DNA of 64,000 nt. It comes from Alphaproteobacteria bacterium. GTDB taxonomy: Bacteria > Myxococcota_A > UBA796 > GCA-2862545. Below the pieces are notes generated by a model. It was not told the DNA's origin. It searched no databases and saw nothing but the letters and a program-made list of their open reading frames with translations. The translations under genes were made by a program, and so were the position numbers. How positions within the stretch are numbered: the stretch's first letter is position 1; the number at the start of each line of letters is the position of its first letter. Shown here in pieces: positions 36,671 through 47,100 of this stretch. Location of the stretch: positions 248,001 to 312,000 of the forward strand of contig JACKEO010000004.1 of assembly GCA_020632955.1 (NCBI GenBank), in the 5' to 3' direction.

Positions 36671-37744
36671 CTAGGGCGCGTAGGCCGCCCAGCTCACCGA
36701 CAGGACCTTGCCGCTGGAGCTGCTCTGGGTGCCCCGGCCCACGGCCGCCGCCACCTGGGCGTGCGTGAGGTACACCGACCCGATGTAGTCGTCGTAGCTC
36801 ACGTCCTCGTCGTAGAAGGCCAGACGGAGCCGCTCGCCCGGGTTCAGCTCGAAGGTGCGGCTCCAGTACCAGGACGGGTAGCGGGTGCCGGTGCGCGAGG
36901 GCGTGGTGCCCACGTTGCGGTAGCCGGCCTCCACCTCCACGAACACGTCGGGAGGGTCGCCCAGCACGTCCCACGAGAAGCCGCTCGAGTTCGTCGAGGA
37001 GATCGTGGCCTTGTGCAGCTCGAAGCGCACACGGTCCCAGGTGCAGGTGGCGTGGCAGCCGTCGCCGCTGCGGGTGTTGCCGTCGTCGCAGAGCTCGCCC
37101 GCGTCGACGGTGCCGTCGCCGCAGGTGGGGCCGCCGCTGTCGCCGCCCGAGTCCCCGCCGCCGCTGTCGCCGCCCGAGTCGCCGCCCGAGTCCCCCCCAC
37201 CGCTGTCGCCCCCGGAGTCCCCCGCGCCGCTGTCGCCCCCGGAGTCGCCGGGCGGGACCCCGGTGTCGCCGGTCTCCCAGAGGCCGGTGTCGCCGGTGTC
37301 GCCCGTGTCCACCGGCAGGTCGGCGCAGCCCTTCCCCGGGTAGACCGACGCGTCGTCGTCGTCGCAGTCGCCCGCGCGCCGCGCCCAGCCGAGGCCCGGG
37401 TCGGCACAGAACCAGGTGGCCGTGCCCGGCGCGCCGAAGCCGTCCACGTCGAGGTCGCGGAAGAGCGGGTGCTTCAGGCGGCTGCCCTGGATGGGCGCGT
37501 CCGCCACGTCGATGCGCAGGTCGCAGTCGTCGTCGAGCCCGTTGCAGCGCTCCACGGCCGCCGGCGAGATCAGTGGATCGGTGTCCACGCAGTCGTCGGG
37601 CACGGTGTAGCCGTCGCCGTCGGCGTCCGGGTGCCCCCCGACCGAGGGCGGCGGCGCGCTGGTGGCAGGCGTGCGCGTGGGGCTCACCGAGGTGGTGGGC
37701 CCGCCACACATGCCGACGACGACCAGCGCAGCGACCGCGCGCAC
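36671..37744 (-). CDS. Surface protein: MopE-type repeat, Gly/Asp/Ser linker, Myxococcus Cys-rich repeat, C-terminal beta domain
   Basis: GTG at 37744 follows CCCGGGAGTCCCTG. 357 residues; the N-terminus (VRAVAALVVVGMCGG) is a weak signal/lipobox. One MopE-type unit (DADGDGYTVPDDC, CNGLDDDCDLRID) is followed by a linker of repeated GDSGGDSGG from about 170 to 205. Next come CGDGTVDAGELCDDGN and SGDGCHATC, the Myxococcus cysteine-rich repeat. The C-terminal 130 residues form a beta-rich domain with NPGERLRLAFYDEDVSYDDYIG, reminiscent of a C2-type calcium/lipid-binding sandwich. Function unknown; secreted or surface. Transcribed leftward, converging on the methyltransferase with an 8-bp gap. 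Confidence 0.78.
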   Translation of the reverse strand: MRAVAALVVVGMCGGPTTSVSPTRTPATSAPPPSVGGHPDADGDGYTVPDDCVDTDPLISPAAVERCNGLDDDCDLRIDVADAPIQGSRLKHPLFRDLDVDGFGAPGTATWFCADPGLGWARRAGDCDDDDASVYPGKGCADLPVDTGDTGDTGLWETGDTGVPPGDSGGDSGAGDSGGDSGGGDSGGDSGGDSGGGDSGGDSGGPTCGDGTVDAGELCDDGNTRSGDGCHATCTWDRVRFELHKATISSTNSSGFSWDVLGDPPDVFVEVEAGYRNVGTTPSRTGTRYPSWYWSRTFELNPGERLRLAFYDEDVSYDDYIGSVYLTHAQVAAAVGRGTQSSSSGKVLSVSWAAYAP

Positions 37745-37796
37745 CAGGGACTCCCGGGCGGAGGCCGAGAGCCTACCCCGATCGGCGATGGCGGCG

Positions 37797-39905
37797 CTAG
37801 AAGCCCGACACCACGAGGTTGCCCTGCCGGCAGGTGCCGAGCTCCACGGGCACGAAGCCGGCCACGTTCCCGGCGGCCCAGGCCGGCGGCGTCATCGACA
37901 GCAGCACACGACCGTCGTCGCCCGCCACCCCGCTCGCCGCGAGGCGCGCGCCCTCGAAGGGCAGGCGCAGACCCGGGCAGGGGGGCAGGTCGAAGGTGCC
38001 GGGGCGCAGGCCGAAGGCCAACGACACCACCTCGCCCGGCGTGGCGCCCTGCACGAGCACGGTGTTCTCGACGCCCGCCTGGCCCGGCTGCGGCCGGAAG
38101 ACCCAGAGGTCCTGCAGCACGCAGAGGTCGCAGCCGTCCTTCAGCTCGGTGTTGCCGTCGTCGCAGGTCTCGCCGCGATCCGGCTGCAGGATGCCGTCGC
38201 CGCAGCGGGGCACGGGCGGGATGGAGCCGCTCGGCACGCAGTCACCGGCCACGCACTGCCCGCTGGGACAGGGCGACCCGTCGAGGGGCGCGGCCGTGGT
38301 GTTCCCCGGCTGGAGGAAGGTGTAGCAGGAGGCGTCGGTCTCCTTGCCGCAGGTCAGCTCGGTGCACGCGGCGCCGCGCTGGTCGGTGACGGCCTGGCAG
38401 GCGTCGTCGTGGAGGTAGACCGGGTCGGACTGCAGGGCGATCTCGCGGCACTGGGCCTCGAGGCCCACGCAGGTGCCGAGGTAGCAGGCGCCGTCGCCGC
38501 CCCAGGCGTCCTCGCACACCGCGCCGTTGTCCCTGGGCTGGCACGTGCCGTCGCAGCAGGGATCGAGGGCCGAGCAGGAGGCGCCGGCCTGCAGCCGGCA
38601 GGTGGACCCGTCGCAGCACGGATCGACCCCCACGCAGCCGCCGGGACCGCAGTCGCACTCCTCCTCGCGGTCGAGCACGCCGTCGCCGCAGGTGCCGCCC
38701 GCAAGCGACGGGCGCGCGAGCAGGCAGTCGCCGCGGCTGGTGCCCAGCAGGTGCGCGTAGGCCTCCAGGCTGCACGACGACAACGTGGTGGAGGGCTGCG
38801 CGAAGGCGTTGATCCCGGCCATGAGGAAGCCGGTGGTGGGGCAGGCGGTGGCGTCCTCGGTGGGGTTCGTGGCGCGCGACGTTCCGTCGTGGATCATCCG
38901 CAGGGCGTGGCCCAGCTCGTGGGCGATGACCGCGGTGGTGAAGGCGACGGACCGGTCGACCTGCAGCACGCCCGAGCGGGAGCTGGTGCACACCGCGTTC
39001 GTGTAGGCCAGGCCGAAGCTGTCCTCCGGGAAGTCCAGGTGGCTGAAGAGGTGGCGCACGTCGTGGCTGGGCGCCGTGGGATCCGACCCCTGGACCCAGG
39101 CGTTGAAGTCGGTCAGCAGCGCCGCCGAGTCCACCTCGCCGTCGGTGATCGACGGCACGATCGGGTCGCCGGCGGTCCACAGACGCTGCCCCGAGAGCAC
39201 CACCTGCAGGGGCTCGGCGAGGGACGCGGCCTCGTACACCGCGTCGGCCGCGTTCACGAGCAGCGCCGTGTCGAGCGCGGTGCCCGCCCCGAGCGCCTGC
39301 GTGCGCGCGAAGTCGTTGTAGACCAGCAGCTCCAGCCAGCGGGTGGGCGGCGGACCCCAGCGCTCGGGCAGGCCGGCGGGGGCGGGTCGCACCTCGGGCG
39401 GCGGGACGGAGGTCTCGACGCCCCCGAGGTCGGGGAGCAGGGGCGGCGCGGCGGTGAGGCGATGCACGTCGCCGCCCTGCGGGGCGAGGTCGTACAGCCC
39501 GCCGTCGAGCGCGAGCAGCCCCCGCACGGCGGCCGCGTCGGTGCCGTCGCAGGTGCGCACGCCGGCCACGCCCACGGCGACGCCGGCCTCCTCCACCCGG
39601 CCCGTGTACCAGCAGCCCACTGCATCGGCGCGCTCCCCCGCGGGCACCTCCTCGAGGCGGCCGTCGGGGTGCTGGCGCCACTCCCGGTAGGTGGGCGCGA
39701 AGAGATCGTCGTTGCGCTGCAGCACGAGATCCAGCGCACGCCCGTCGGCGTCCAGGTGCAGGCGCTGGGTGGCGGGCGTGAGGCCCGCGGCAGGGTCGGC
39801 CACCACGCGCACCTCGGCGGGCGGGGCCCACCCGGACGCACCCGGGTCGGCGACCTCGGGGACGCAGGCCGCGGTGGCGAGCAGCAGCAGGGGCAGGGTT
39901 CGCAT
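37797..39905 (-). CDS. ADAM-like metalloprotease/disintegrin lipoprotein (M12B reprolysin type)
   Basis: 702 residues from the ATG at 39905 (an ATG four codons upstream is possible); MRTLPLLLLATAAC is a lipoprotein signal. The chain follows the order of animal ADAM/snake-venom proteases. The prodomain has CWYTGRV...GLYDLAP. The metalloprotease has GLAYTNAVCTSSRSGVLQ, then HELGHALRMIHD (His329, Glu330, His333, His339, Asp340), a Met-turn candidate GFLMAG and SSCSLEAYAHLL...GDCLLARP. The disintegrin module (406-464) reads CGDGVLDREEECDCGPGGC, DPCCDGSTCRLQAGASC and CQPRDNGAVC. The Cys-rich part has GACYLGTCVGLEAQC and ACQAVTDQRGAACTELTCG. A Myxococcus Cys-rich repeat (CGDGILQPDRGETCDDGN, 568-584) follows. 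It is predicted to be a surface zinc protease, perhaps aimed at extracellular or eukaryotic targets. High GC like its neighbours, so not a recent transfer. Confidence 0.88.
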   Translation of the reverse strand: MRTLPLLLLATAACVPEVADPGASGWAPPAEVRVVADPAAGLTPATQRLHLDADGRALDLVLQRNDDLFAPTYREWRQHPDGRLEEVPAGERADAVGCWYTGRVEEAGVAVGVAGVRTCDGTDAAAVRGLLALDGGLYDLAPQGGDVHRLTAAPPLLPDLGGVETSVPPPEVRPAPAGLPERWGPPPTRWLELLVYNDFARTQALGAGTALDTALLVNAADAVYEAASLAEPLQVVLSGQRLWTAGDPIVPSITDGEVDSAALLTDFNAWVQGSDPTAPSHDVRHLFSHLDFPEDSFGLAYTNAVCTSSRSGVLQVDRSVAFTTAVIAHELGHALRMIHDGTSRATNPTEDATACPTTGFLMAGINAFAQPSTTLSSCSLEAYAHLLGTSRGDCLLARPSLAGGTCGDGVLDREEECDCGPGGCVGVDPCCDGSTCRLQAGASCSALDPCCDGTCQPRDNGAVCEDAWGGDGACYLGTCVGLEAQCREIALQSDPVYLHDDACQAVTDQRGAACTELTCGKETDASCYTFLQPGNTTAAPLDGSPCPSGQCVAGDCVPSGSIPPVPRCGDGILQPDRGETCDDGNTELKDGCDLCVLQDLWVFRPQPGQAGVENTVLVQGATPGEVVSLAFGLRPGTFDLPPCPGLRLPFEGARLAASGVAGDDGRVLLSMTPPAWAAGNVAGFVPVELGTCRQGNLVVSGF

Positions 39906-40118
39906 GGGCAGGTCCATCACGGGAGCAGGCATCGGCCCGGTGGCGCTGCGCCTGAGGTCGACGGGCGCGCGACGCGACCGCGCCCACCGCGCCCGGACTC
40001 CCCATGACCCGGCCGAAGGGTGCGCGCCCGACGCCGCGATCCACGCGTGCGCCGCACCCCGGGCTGACCCCGGTGGGCCGCGCGCGCTAGCCTCCGGGGC
40101 TCCAGCCCGAGGTCCCCG

Positions 40119-42599
40119 ATGCGCTCCCTGCTCCTCGCCACGCTCCTGGCCGCCACCGGCTGCGCCGCCGAGCTCGCCGCCTGCAAGGCCGAGACCGCCA
40201 CCGACGGCTCCACCGTCGTCACCTGCCCCGGCTCCGAGCCCGTCGTCCTCGAGGACGGCACCGGCTGCGAGGTCGCGGAGGCCGGCGAGGGCGCCTACGA
40301 GCTGCGCTGCGGCGACGCGCCCCCCGTCACCGTCCGCGACGGCAAGGACGGGGCCGACGGCGCGCCCGGCACCGACGGCGCGAAGGGAGAGGACGGCGCC
40401 GATGGCCAGGACGGCGAGGACGGCGCCTCCTGTGCGGTCACCGACAACCTCGACGGCACCTGGACGCTCGCCTGCCCCGGCGCAGACCCGGTGACCCTCG
40501 TGGGCCCCGACGCCCTCTGCACCGTCACCGACGGCGGCGACACGCTCACCCTCGCCTGCCCCGGCCAGCCCTCGATCACGGTGCCCAAGGACGACGCCAC
40601 CTGCACCGCCGACGAGGCCCAGGACGGCACCGTGGTGGTGGCCTGCCCCGGCCAGGCCCCCGTCACCATCGAGCCCGGCCGCGCCTGCGACCTGATCGAC
40701 AACCTCGACGGCTCCTACACGCTCACCTGCCCGGGCGGCGATCCCATCACCCTGCAGGCCTCGGGCGGCGCGGGCTGCACGGTCACCGACCACGGCGACG
40801 GCACGGCCACGCTCACCTGCCCGGGCTCGGCGCCCTTCACCTTCGGCTCGGCCGGCTGCACGGTCACCACGGCGGACGACGAGCTCACCCTGGACTGCGA
40901 CGGCTCCACGCCGGTCACCCTGTCGACGAACGGCGGGTGCGAGGTCACCGACGACGGCCAGGGCACCTACACGCTCACCTGCGACGACGGCTCCACGGTC
41001 ACCTGGACCGACGGCGAGGACGGCCAGGACGCCCAGCCCTGCGTGGTGAGCGACGACGGCCAGGGCACCTACACGCTCACCTGCCCCGGCCAGGGTGCGG
41101 TGAGCTGGACCGACGGCGACGACGGCGCGCAGGGGGCCGACGGCCAGCCCTGCACCGTGAGCACCACCGCCCCCGGCGTGCACGTGCTCACCTGCCCCGG
41201 CAGCGGCGCGGTCACGATCCTCGACGGCCAGGACGGCGAGAGCGGCGAGAACGGCGACCCGGGTGCGGCCGGCCAGGGCTGCACGGTCACCGACCACCAG
41301 GACGGCACCTACACCGTGACCTGCGGGAACAGCTCCGCCACGTGGTCTGACGGCGACGACGGCCAGGCCTGCGCCGTGGCGGTGGTGGACGCGTCCACCT
41401 ACAGCCTCACCTGTCCCGGCCAGGCGCCGATCCTGGTGTCGGACGGCAAGGACGGCACCAACGCCCAGCCCTGCACGGTCACCCCCTCGGCCGGCGCCTA
41501 CGTGCTCGCCTGCCCGGGCTCCGCACCCGCGATCATCGCGGACGGCGAGGACGGGGACGACGGCGAGACCTGCACCGTGGCCGCCAACGGCGACGACTCC
41601 TACACGCTCACCTGCACCGGTGCCCCGCCGGTCACCTTCACGAACGGCTCCATCGGGGGCGGGGGCGGCGACAGCGTGCCCTGCCCGCTGCGCCCCGGCG
41701 CCATCTGCATGGGCCAGGCGCTCGACTCCTTCTACCTGGCGACCCTGGACCTCTCGGGGGCGAACTTCTCGGGCAGCAGCATGATCAACGCGGTGCTCGA
41801 CGCCGCCACCATCGTGGGGACCATCTTCTACGACGCCGACCTGCGCGACGCCGAGATCCGCCACGCCGACGCCCGGGACGCGATCTTCTGGGAGGCGGCC
41901 TTCAGCGCCGCGGACTTCACGGGCACCGATCTCACCGGCGCCACCTTCCTCGACAGCAGCGGCGCCCGCGCCGACTTCAGCGGCGCCGACCTGCACGACG
42001 TGGACTTCTCCGGCGCCTACCTGGAGCGCGCGATCTTCACCGGCGCCACCATCGACCCCACCACCCTCTTCCACCGCACCGACATCCGCGAGACGGTCTG
42101 GCAGGGCACGGTGCTCGACGGCGTGCAGTTCACGGGCGCCACCGACACCACGGGGGCCGTCTTCACCGGCCTGTCGCTCGTGGGCGCCGACTTCTCCGGC
42201 GCGCGCGACGCCTACCTGATGGACTTCACGGGCGCCGACGTCCACGACGCCGACTTCTCCGACATCTTCACCGCGCGCGGCAGCACCTGGGCCGACGCCA
42301 TCGCCCATGGAGCCGACTTCTCGGGCACCTCGCTCGCGGGCCTGTCGGGATCGGCCACCTCCTTCGCGCGCGCCGACCTGCGCAACGCCGACTTCTCGGG
42401 CAGCGTGATCAACAGCTACGTCCAGTTCGAGGGCGCCGACCTGACTTGCGCCGACTTCACCGGCGCGAGCGCGGTCACCAGCGCGAACTGGGCGTCCACC
42501 ACGGTCACCTGCCCCGACGGCACGGTGCAGGCCGGCCTCAACGCCTGCGACGACCACCTCGGCCAGCCGCCGGGCGGGTGTCCGGTGGCCGTGCCGTAG
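40119..42599 (+). CDS. Lipoprotein with 15 two-cysteine modules, collagen-like spacers and pentapeptide repeats
   Basis: 826 residues; ATG after GAGGTCCCCG; signal MRSLLLATLLAATGC. Residues of about 20-520 contain fifteen small modules of the type CTVTDHGDGTYTLTCPG, each with one cysteine at either end about 15-16 residues apart, separated by DGxDG or collagen-like Gly runs (GKDGADGAPGTDGAKGEDG). The last third is made of pentapeptide repeats (ADFSGADLHDVDFSGA, ADLRNADFSG), which fold as a right-handed quadrilateral helix. An extended, disulfide-stapled surface stalk capped by a beta-helix is likely. Not a gyrase-protecting Qnr protein, since it is exported. Transcribed away from the ADAM-like gene. 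Confidence 0.83.
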   Translation: MRSLLLATLLAATGCAAELAACKAETATDGSTVVTCPGSEPVVLEDGTGCEVAEAGEGAYELRCGDAPPVTVRDGKDGADGAPGTDGAKGEDGADGQDGEDGASCAVTDNLDGTWTLACPGADPVTLVGPDALCTVTDGGDTLTLACPGQPSITVPKDDATCTADEAQDGTVVVACPGQAPVTIEPGRACDLIDNLDGSYTLTCPGGDPITLQASGGAGCTVTDHGDGTATLTCPGSAPFTFGSAGCTVTTADDELTLDCDGSTPVTLSTNGGCEVTDDGQGTYTLTCDDGSTVTWTDGEDGQDAQPCVVSDDGQGTYTLTCPGQGAVSWTDGDDGAQGADGQPCTVSTTAPGVHVLTCPGSGAVTILDGQDGESGENGDPGAAGQGCTVTDHQDGTYTVTCGNSSATWSDGDDGQACAVAVVDASTYSLTCPGQAPILVSDGKDGTNAQPCTVTPSAGAYVLACPGSAPAIIADGEDGDDGETCTVAANGDDSYTLTCTGAPPVTFTNGSIGGGGGDSVPCPLRPGAICMGQALDSFYLATLDLSGANFSGSSMINAVLDAATIVGTIFYDADLRDAEIRHADARDAIFWEAAFSAADFTGTDLTGATFLDSSGARADFSGADLHDVDFSGAYLERAIFTGATIDPTTLFHRTDIRETVWQGTVLDGVQFTGATDTTGAVFTGLSLVGADFSGARDAYLMDFTGADVHDADFSDIFTARGSTWADAIAHGADFSGTSLAGLSGSATSFARADLRNADFSGSVINSYVQFEGADLTCADFTGASAVTSANWASTTVTCPDGTVQAGLNACDDHLGQPPGGCPVAVP

Positions 42600-42615
42600 C
42601 CCACGGCGGGGGCGC

Positions 42616-44103
42616 CTACCCCGGCTGCCCCAGCCGCCCCATCAGCCGCTCCAGCTCCACCAACGCCACGCGGTAGTCGGTGCGCGCACGGAAGGCCTCG
42701 CCCTGGGCGCGCTCGAGGTTGGTGCGGGCCTCGAGCACGTCCTTGAGCAGGCCCCGGCCCACCTCCTGGAGCGCCTGCTCGGCGGCCAGGGTCTCGCGGG
42801 CCAGGCGCACGTTCACGTCGGCCAGCTCGATCTTGGTGCGCGCGGTGCGCAGCACGCGCACCTGCTGCTCCACGTCGGCCTTGAGCTGCGCCGTGAGGCT
42901 GTCGCGCAGGGCCTCCTGACGGCGTACCTCCTCGCCCTGGCGTCGCGCGGCCCCCGTGGCGGCGCGGTTGCCCAGCGGCACCGACAGCACGGCCCCCACC
43001 GACAGCGAGGGCAGCACGAAGTCCCCGAAGCCCAGGCCGGTGATGCCCTCGGTGATGGCGCCGCTCATCGTGCCCTGCACGTTGGCGGTGAGGCTGGGCC
43101 ACGTGGCGTGCTTGCGGTCGAGGTGGAGCGTGCGCGCGGCCTCCACCCGGATCTGGGCTGCCCGCAGGGCCGGCGACTCCTGCAGGGCCACGCCCACGGC
43201 CCTGGCGGCCTCGAGGTCGAGCACCGGCGCCTCGCCGGGCGTGCTGCCCGGCACCAGCACCTCACCGGGCTCGCCCCCCGTGAGCAGCAGCAGGGCGTCG
43301 GCGGCCTGGGCCGCGTCCTGGGCGGCCTGCAGCTCGTTGGCCCGCGCCTGCACCATCGCCGCCTCGGCACGGGTGGCCTCCACGCTGGCGAGCCGCCCCG
43401 TGGCCACCTGCTCCCGGGCCACCCGCAGGTCCTCCTCGGCGATGGCCACCGACTGCGTGGCGATCTCGGCCAGCCGCACCAGGTAGACCCAGGTCCAGTA
43501 GGCCCGGGCCGCGTCGGCCATCGCCTGCTGACGCGCCGCCAGCTCGTCGAGCTCGCCCGCGGCCAGCCGCTCCCGGGCCTGACGCACGTTCTGCAGGTTG
43601 AACGACAGGCGCAGCCCGCGGAGCAGCTCCTGCGACAGCGCCAGCCGGAACACGGGCACGTAGGTGCGCGTCTCCTCGGTGCTGAAGAGCTGGCCCGGGT
43701 CGAAGATGGGGTTGCCGTAGACCTGGTAGTCGGTGCTCACGATCGAGCGGGTGACGCCCGAGGTGAAGGTGGCCGACGTGCCCGTGGGCGCCGTGGCCTG
43801 CAGCGACAGGTTCACGTTCCAGGCCTGGCTGTCGGAGAAGAAGAGGGTCTCGAACTCGGGCCGTGCGTCCGAGCGCCGGTTGAGGTCGTAGCCGCCCGAC
43901 AGCGACAGCACGGGGTCGAAGGACCCGTTCGCGGCCCGCACGTCCTCGGCGGCCTGCTCCGCCGCCAGCCGCGCCGACACCGCCGTGGGGTTCGAGGAGG
44001 CCGCGGCCGCCATCGCGTCCTCGTAGGTGAGCGTGCGCTTGGCGTGGGCCGGCAGCGCGAGCAGCAGCCCCGCGAGCACGACGCCTGGCAGGAGCGATCT
44101 CAC
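42616..44103 (-). CDS. TolC-family outer-membrane efflux protein
   Basis: 495 residues from the GTG at 44103, which follows GGGAGG and overlaps the RND stop by four bases. Signal VRSLLPGVVLAGLLLALPAHA. Two outer-membrane-efflux repeats: the first with LTYEDAMAAAASSNPTAVSARLAAE and long coiled helices (RQQAMADAARAYWTWVYLVRLAEIATQSVAIAEEDL), the second with SPALRAAQIRVEAARTLHL and QVRVLRTARTKIELADVNVRL. Forms the trimeric outer-membrane duct for the RND pump encoded just upstream. The order pump then TolC without an adaptor is unusual. Confidence 0.9.
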   Translation of the reverse strand: MRSLLPGVVLAGLLLALPAHAKRTLTYEDAMAAAASSNPTAVSARLAAEQAAEDVRAANGSFDPVLSLSGGYDLNRRSDARPEFETLFFSDSQAWNVNLSLQATAPTGTSATFTSGVTRSIVSTDYQVYGNPIFDPGQLFSTEETRTYVPVFRLALSQELLRGLRLSFNLQNVRQARERLAAGELDELAARQQAMADAARAYWTWVYLVRLAEIATQSVAIAEEDLRVAREQVATGRLASVEATRAEAAMVQARANELQAAQDAAQAADALLLLTGGEPGEVLVPGSTPGEAPVLDLEAARAVGVALQESPALRAAQIRVEAARTLHLDRKHATWPSLTANVQGTMSGAITEGITGLGFGDFVLPSLSVGAVLSVPLGNRAATGAARRQGEEVRRQEALRDSLTAQLKADVEQQVRVLRTARTKIELADVNVRLARETLAAEQALQEVGRGLLKDVLEARTNLERAQGEAFRARTDYRVALVELERLMGRLGQPG

Positions 44104-47100
44104 GCGAGCCTCCCGGCCGCGCGGGCCCAGGTGCGCATGCCCCACGCGCGGGCGTCGTCGAGCTGCACGTAGAGGAAGGGCACGAAGAGCAGGGTGAGCG
44201 CCGTGGCCGCGGTGAGGCCGCCGATGACGCAGCGGCCCATGGGCGCGTAGGGGATGCCCGCGAAGTCCGACGAGCCCATCGCCATCGGGATGAGCCCCAC
44301 GATGGTGGTGACCGCCGTCATCAGGATGGGCCTCAGCCGCCGCGAGCAGGCCTGGCGCAGGGCCTCGCCGCGCTCGAGCCCCTCGCTGCGGAGCTGGGTG
44401 ATGCGGTCGACCAGCACGATGCCGTTGTTCACCACCACTCCCACGAGGACCACGAGCCCCACGCCCGCCATCGTGTCCATGTTCGTGCCCGTCAGGTACA
44501 GCCCCCACCACGCGCCGACCAATGCCATCGGGATCGTGGTGATCACGGCCAGGGGCAGGATCCAGCTCTCGAAGAGCACGCCCATGAGCAGGAAGACGAA
44601 GACCACGCTCATCCCCAGGGCGAAGACCAGCGCGGTGAGCTCCTCGCTGCGATCGGCCTGCCAGGCGTCGGCCTCGAAGGCGTAGCCCCGGGGCACGGCC
44701 ATGTCGGCCAGCGCGGCCTCCAGGCGCGGCGCCGCCTCCTCCTTCTCGACGCCCTGGGCCAGATCCACGGTGAGATCGAGGGAGGTGCGGCGGTCGGTGC
44801 GCCAGATCATCCCGGGACCCGTGTCGCGCCGCACGTCGGTGACCGCACGCAGCGGCACGAGCGAGGCCGTGGTGGGCGAGAAGAGAGGGAAGTCGAGGAC
44901 CTCGTCGAGGCTGGAGCGGTCCTCCACCGACAGGCGCGTCTCCACGTCGACCTCCGCCTCGCCCAGCCGCAGCGGGGTGAGCACGCTGCCGCGCAGCGCG
45001 AAGGCCACGGTGCGGGCCACGGTGGCCGGATCGAGGCCGTACCTGCGCAGCCCCTCGGGCTTGGGCACCAGCTGCAGCTCGTCCAGGCCGTCGTCGTCGA
45101 GCTCCAGCTCCGCCCCCAGCACGCCCTCCACCCCCCGCAGGCGACGCACCGCCTCGTCGCCCAGGCGCCGCAGCACGTCCACGTCCTCGCCGTACACCGA
45201 CAGGGTCAGCTTCCGGTCGTCGTCGCCCCCACCTTCCCAGCCGATGCTGGCACTCACCCCGGGGATGTCGTCGGGCAGGCCCTTCCGGGCCTCCTTCATC
45301 ACCTCGTCGCGGGTCATGGGACCCTCGGTGTCGACGTAGACGTAGAGCCGACCCCGGCTGCTCGAGCCACGCAGCTCCACCCGGTAGACGCGCACGCCCC
45401 ACGCCTCCTTGTGCTCCTCGACGTAGGCCTCGAAGCGGCTGGCGATGGCCTCGCGCTCCAGGGGCGTGGCGTCGCGCGGCACCGTGAACCGCACCGTGAA
45501 GTCGTTGAGGCCCCCCTCCCCGCCGGGCACGCACGACACGCCGCGCACCGCCACCGTGGTGAGCATCAGCATGGCGAGGACCGCCATCACGGCGTCGGCC
45601 GGTCGGCGCAGCGTGAGGTCGAGCAGGCGCAGGTAGCGGGCCTCGAGGGCCACCAGCCAGGACGGATCGGGCCGCACCTCGCCGCCGCGCAGGTAGCGCG
45701 TGGCCAGCGGCGCGAAGACCAGGGCCACCACGAGCGAGGCCCCCAGCGCGAAGATCACCGGACGGCCGATCACCCCGAGGAAGAAGGAGGCGTCGGCGTC
45801 GGGGGTCATGAGCATCACGGGCAGGAAGACCACCATCGAGGTGGCCGTGGACGCCACGATCGCGAGGCCCACCTCGCCCGCGCCCCCGATGGCGGCCGCC
45901 CGCACCTCCTCGCCGTCGGATCGTCGGCGGTAGATGGCCTCCACCACCACGATCGCGTTGTCGACCACCATGCCCACGGCGAGCATCAGGCCCATCATCG
46001 CCACGAGGTTCATCGTCTCGCCGTTGGCGTAGAGCACCACCACGGTCATCAACAGCGAGAACGGGATCGACGCGCCGATGAGCAGGGTCATCCGCCACTC
46101 GCGGAGGAAGAGCCACAGCACGCCGATGGCGAGCAGCCCGCCGCCGAGGGCGGCGTCGCGCAGGGTGGCCACGCTGCCCGCGATGAGGTCGCCCTGGTCG
46201 AAGAAGACGACGAAGCGCACGCCCTGGGCGCGGGGGTCGGCCTCCAGGTCGGCGATGGTGGCGAGCAGGGCGCGGGTGACCTCCACCGTGTTCGCGCTGG
46301 ACTCCTTGCGGATGGCGAGCGCGCCGGCGTCCCGGCCGTCGATGCGGTTGATGTCGGCGTCCCGCACGCCGCGGAAGCTGACGTCGGCGATGTCGTCGAG
46401 CACCAGCCCGTCGGCCCGCAGCGGGTAGCGCTCCAGCATCTCCACGCTGTCGAGGCGAGCGAGGCTGCGCAGGGTGCGCACCTGCCCCTGTTCCTCCAGG
46501 CGCCCGGCGCCGAGCTGGAAGTTGTCGCCCTGCAGCGAGCGCTGCACCGACCCCAGGTCCACCCCGTGCGCGAGCATGGCCTGCCGGTCGTAGTCCACGA
46601 AGATGCGACGGGTGTTCACGCCCCACAGATCGAGGCTGGCCACCCCCGACACGCGCTCCAGACGCGGCCGGACCACCTTGTCGATCACGTGGTACGGGTC
46701 CTCCAGCTCGTCGGGCCAGGTGAGGCCCACCCACATCACCGGCTGGTCGGACGGGTTGAACTTGAAGACCCAGTAGCGCTCCACCTGCTCGGGCAGGTCG
46801 GGCATGGCGCGCTCGATGCGGTCGACCACGTCGTTGTACCCGTCCGACATCGACACCGACGGGTGGAAGCGCACCTCGAAGGAGGCGTAGTCGGAGCCCG
46901 CCCGGGACTTGAGCTGCTCCAGCCCGCCCACCGTGGAGAGCTGCTCCTGGATGGGCCGCACCACCAGCTCGTCGGTCTCGGCCGGCGAGGCGTTCGGGTA
47001 GGCCACGCGGATCCAGAGGAAGCGCGGCTCGAAGCCGCTGGGCATCATCTGGAGCGGGATGCGCCACGTGGCCAGCGCCCCCAGCACGCAGAGCGCGAGG

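Noticed and set aside
40119..42599. Qnr-like quinolone resistance protein (pentapeptide repeats)
   Set aside because: It has a lipoprotein signal and a long exported N-terminal region, which is incompatible with protecting DNA gyrase in the cytoplasm.
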